The position numbers and the translations under genes are program-made. A model generated the notes under the pieces. It was not told the DNA's origin. It ran no database searches and saw only the letters and a list, made by a program, of their open reading frames with translations. A stretch of 7,258 bases of DNA from Caldilineae bacterium (GTDB taxonomy: Bacteria > Chloroflexota > Anaerolineae > J102), in assembly GCA_011176555.1 (NCBI GenBank), contig DUEF01000151.1, positions 1 through 7,258 of the forward strand, read 5' to 3'. This document shows positions 5,572 through 7,258 of the stretch, one piece after another (within the stretch, counting starts at the first letter, position 1; every line of letters starts with the position of its first letter).

Positions 5572-6489
5572 TTGGCTACTGAACGAGATATCAAACGCCG
5601 AATCCGCAGCGTAAAAAACATCTCGCAAGTCACGAGAGCGATGGAGGCTGTGTCCGCTTCGAAGATGCGCAAAGCGCAAGCGCAGGTAGAGGCGACGCGA
5701 CCCTATGCCGAGAAGGCGCACGAGGTGCTTTCTTTTCTGGCGAATGTCGCCGGCACCCAGGCCTCTGACCAACCTTTGCTGCAACAGCGCGAGATCAAAC
5801 GCGTTGGTTTTGTCCTGATCACGGCGGATCGCGGTCTGGCTGGCGGCTTGAACAGCAATATGATCCGCGCAGCGGCGAAAGCGATCCACGAATGGCAGGG
5901 TGAAGGCAAAGCGGTCGAGCTTATCACAATCGGTCGGAAAGGACGAGACTGGATGCGACGGTATGGGCCATCGATTCGTGCTGAATTCATCAATATCGGC
6001 GACCGTCCGGTCAGCGATTTTCTGGGTGGCGACAAGCAGGAACAGTCCAGCCATTCCACTTCGGTGGGCCCGATCGCTCGTCTTGTGGTCGATGATTTCG
6101 TCAGTAGCCGCTATGATGCTGTGTTTGTCGGTTTTACGCGATTCTACAACACCATCAATCAGCAACCCACCGTGCAGCAACTCTTACCTATCGTCCCCGA
6201 CGAAGATATTCCACCGTCGATGGCGCCGGATTATATTTTCGAGCCTGACGCGCCGACTGTGCTGAATCAGGTGCTTTACAGTTTCACCGAGGTGCAGATT
6301 TTGCAGGCGCTGTACGAGGCGATTGCCAGCGAGCATTCGGCGCGGATGGTGGCCATGCGTAACGCCACCGACGCCGCCGACGAGTTGATCGGCAGTCTGA
6401 CGCTCACGTACAACAAGGCTCGCCAACAATCGATTACCATGTCGTTGCTGGATATTGCAGGCGCTGTCGCAGCGTTGGAAGCAAATTGA
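5572..6489 (+). CDS. atpG: ATP synthase F1 subunit gamma
   Basis: Gamma is the central shaft that turns inside alpha3beta3 and couples to the c ring. It has 305 residues, slightly longer than typical (about 285-290). The N-terminal helix RIRSVKNISQVTRAMEAVSASKMRKAQ (12-36) and the C-terminal helix SEHSARMVAMRNATDAADEL through NKARQQSIT (253-289) form the coiled coil shaft. ITADRGLAGGLN (83-94) marks the Rossmann-like middle domain. Extra length lies in the middle (about 145-166, a polar Ser/Gln-rich stretch). At the very conserved C-terminus the usual ITxE reads I-T-M-S, with S291 at the position of E. coli E275, and the following E-I-V-x-G is D-I-A-G-A. The start is TTG at 5572. It is preferred because it gives the standard N-terminus (M-A-T-E-R-D-I-K) and follows GAGGAAAAG (5560-5568); no in-frame ATG lies near. 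Confidence 0.96.
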   Translation: MATERDIKRRIRSVKNISQVTRAMEAVSASKMRKAQAQVEATRPYAEKAHEVLSFLANVAGTQASDQPLLQQREIKRVGFVLITADRGLAGGLNSNMIRAAAKAIHEWQGEGKAVELITIGRKGRDWMRRYGPSIRAEFINIGDRPVSDFLGGDKQEQSSHSTSVGPIARLVVDDFVSSRYDAVFVGFTRFYNTINQQPTVQQLLPIVPDEDIPPSMAPDYIFEPDAPTVLNQVLYSFTEVQILQALYEAIASEHSARMVAMRNATDAADELIGSLTLTYNKARQQSITMSLLDIAGAVAALEAN

Positions 6490-6522
6490 TGATAATGAAC
6501 AAGATTCTGGAGGTTTCCCTGG

Positions 6523-7258
6523 ATGAGCACAAACGGCAATAAAGCACGTGTTGTGGGCCGTATTACTCGTGTCGTTGGTCCGGTTGTGGACTGCGAGTTT
6601 CCCGATGGCCAATTACCCAATATCTTTGATGCAGTCGATATCCCCCTGGCGGATGGCGGCGTATTAGTCTGCGAAGTGCAGCAACTCCTGGGCAATGATC
6701 GCGTCCGCATGATCGCCATGTCTTCCACCGAAGGTCTGAGCCGGGGCATGGAGGCTATCTCCACTGGCGCTCCGATCACGGTGCCCGTTGGCCCCAACAA
6801 TTTGGGGCGTATTTTCGATGTGACGGGAAGGGTCATTGACAACATGGGCCCTGTGGAGACGGACATCTATTATCCGATCCATCGCCCCGCCCCTTCCTTC
6901 GACGAGCAATCTACGAAAGCGGAGATGTTCGAGACCGGGATCAAAGTCATCGACCTGATCGCTCCCTTCACCAAGGGCGGCAAAACCGGCATCTTCGGCG
7001 GCGCTGGCGTGGGCAAGACGGTTATCATTCAGGAGCTGATCCGCAATGTGGCCGAAGAGCACAGTGGCTTCTCTGTGTTCGCCGGTGTAGGTGAGCGCAG
7101 TCGCGAGGGCAACGATCTCTGGCACGAGATGAAGGATTCGGGCGTGCTGCCGCAAACTGTGATGGTCTTTGGCCAGATGAACGAGCCGCCTGGCGCCCGT
7201 TTGCGCGTGGGCCTGACCGCTGTGACCATGGCCGAGTATTTCCGTGATGAAGGCCGCG
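6523..7258 (+). CDS. atpD: ATP synthase F1 subunit beta (3' truncated by window end)
   Basis: Beta carries the catalytic sites. The frame runs from ATG 6523 to the last base, 245 codons of an expected 465-480, so the C-terminal half lies outside. Visible parts are the N-terminal beta barrel (about 8-85, GRITRVVGPVVDCEFPDG) and the first part of the nucleotide-binding domain. The P-loop is GGAGVGKT (159-166, K165). GERSREGND (190-198) supplies the catalytic glutamate E191 (E. coli E181), R192 and E195. The conserved MVFGQMNEPPGARLRVGLTA lies at 214-233. The start follows a good GGAGGT (6509-6514) at 8 bases. An in-frame TGA at 6496-6498 rules out a longer N-terminus. All key residues in the visible half are present. 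Confidence 0.98.
   Translation, partial: MSTNGNKARVVGRITRVVGPVVDCEFPDGQLPNIFDAVDIPLADGGVLVCEVQQLLGNDRVRMIAMSSTEGLSRGMEAISTGAPITVPVGPNNLGRIFDVTGRVIDNMGPVETDIYYPIHRPAPSFDEQSTKAEMFETGIKVIDLIAPFTKGGKTGIFGGAGVGKTVIIQELIRNVAEEHSGFSVFAGVGERSREGNDLWHEMKDSGVLPQTVMVFGQMNEPPGARLRVGLTAVTMAEYFRDEGR

Noticed and set aside
1..7258. CRISPR arrays, tRNA or rRNA genes, transposase genes and defence systems.
   Set aside because: None seen: the only regular repeats are the two heptad palindromes, which lack spacer/repeat structure, and the rest is dense atp coding sequence.

Overview
The window is dominated by an F1Fo ATP synthase operon on the + strand, read in the order atpZ/atpI-like, atpB (a), atpE (c), atpF (b), atpH (delta), atpA (alpha), atpG (gamma), atpD (beta, cut by the window end). 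An epsilon gene (atpC) would be expected just beyond the right edge. The gene set is the ordinary bacterial type: one b subunit, H+-type c subunit, alpha and beta with intact Walker motifs. The operon layout, the style of the a, c and gamma subunits, mid-range GC and the heptad-repeat palindromes in two spacers look most like a free-living, possibly Chloroflexota-type (Anaerolineae-like) bacterium. That assignment is inference from recall, not from a search.

Region by region. Positions 1-240 hold the 3' end of an unrecognised gene. It is followed after 9 bases, in the same frame, by a gene for a protein with two glyoxalase/VOC-type domains (250-1035). The gap 1036-1184 holds a terminator-like hairpin and a good sigma70-like promoter (TTGCAC, 18 bases, TATACT), which probably starts the atp operon with a leader of about 80 nt. 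From 1185 to the end every gene is atp. Several junctions are very tight: atpZ stop/atpB GTG start overlap by 1 base, and atpF and atpH are 1 base apart. Two spacers are unusually long (atpB-atpE 126 bases, atpH-atpA 108 bases), and both are filled with imperfect palindromes built on a 7-base period.

How the genes work together. The a and c subunits form the proton path and rotor ring. The b and delta subunits form the peripheral stalk. Alpha and beta form the catalytic hexamer and gamma is the central shaft. The small AtpZ/AtpI-like membrane protein probably helps assemble the c ring. Uneven translation signals (strong sites at atpF and atpD, GTG at atpB, TTG at atpG, a U-tract leader at atpE, hairpins between genes) fit the need for unequal subunit amounts.

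I see no new multi-gene system. The items most worth a second look are the 10-base direct repeats that bracket the atpH-atpA palindrome and duplicate the atpA ribosome binding site, the crossing inverted repeats before atpE, an acidic/His-rich insertion in the a subunit with a Q at the E. coli E219 position, and a Glu-to-Ser change in the conserved C-terminus of gamma.
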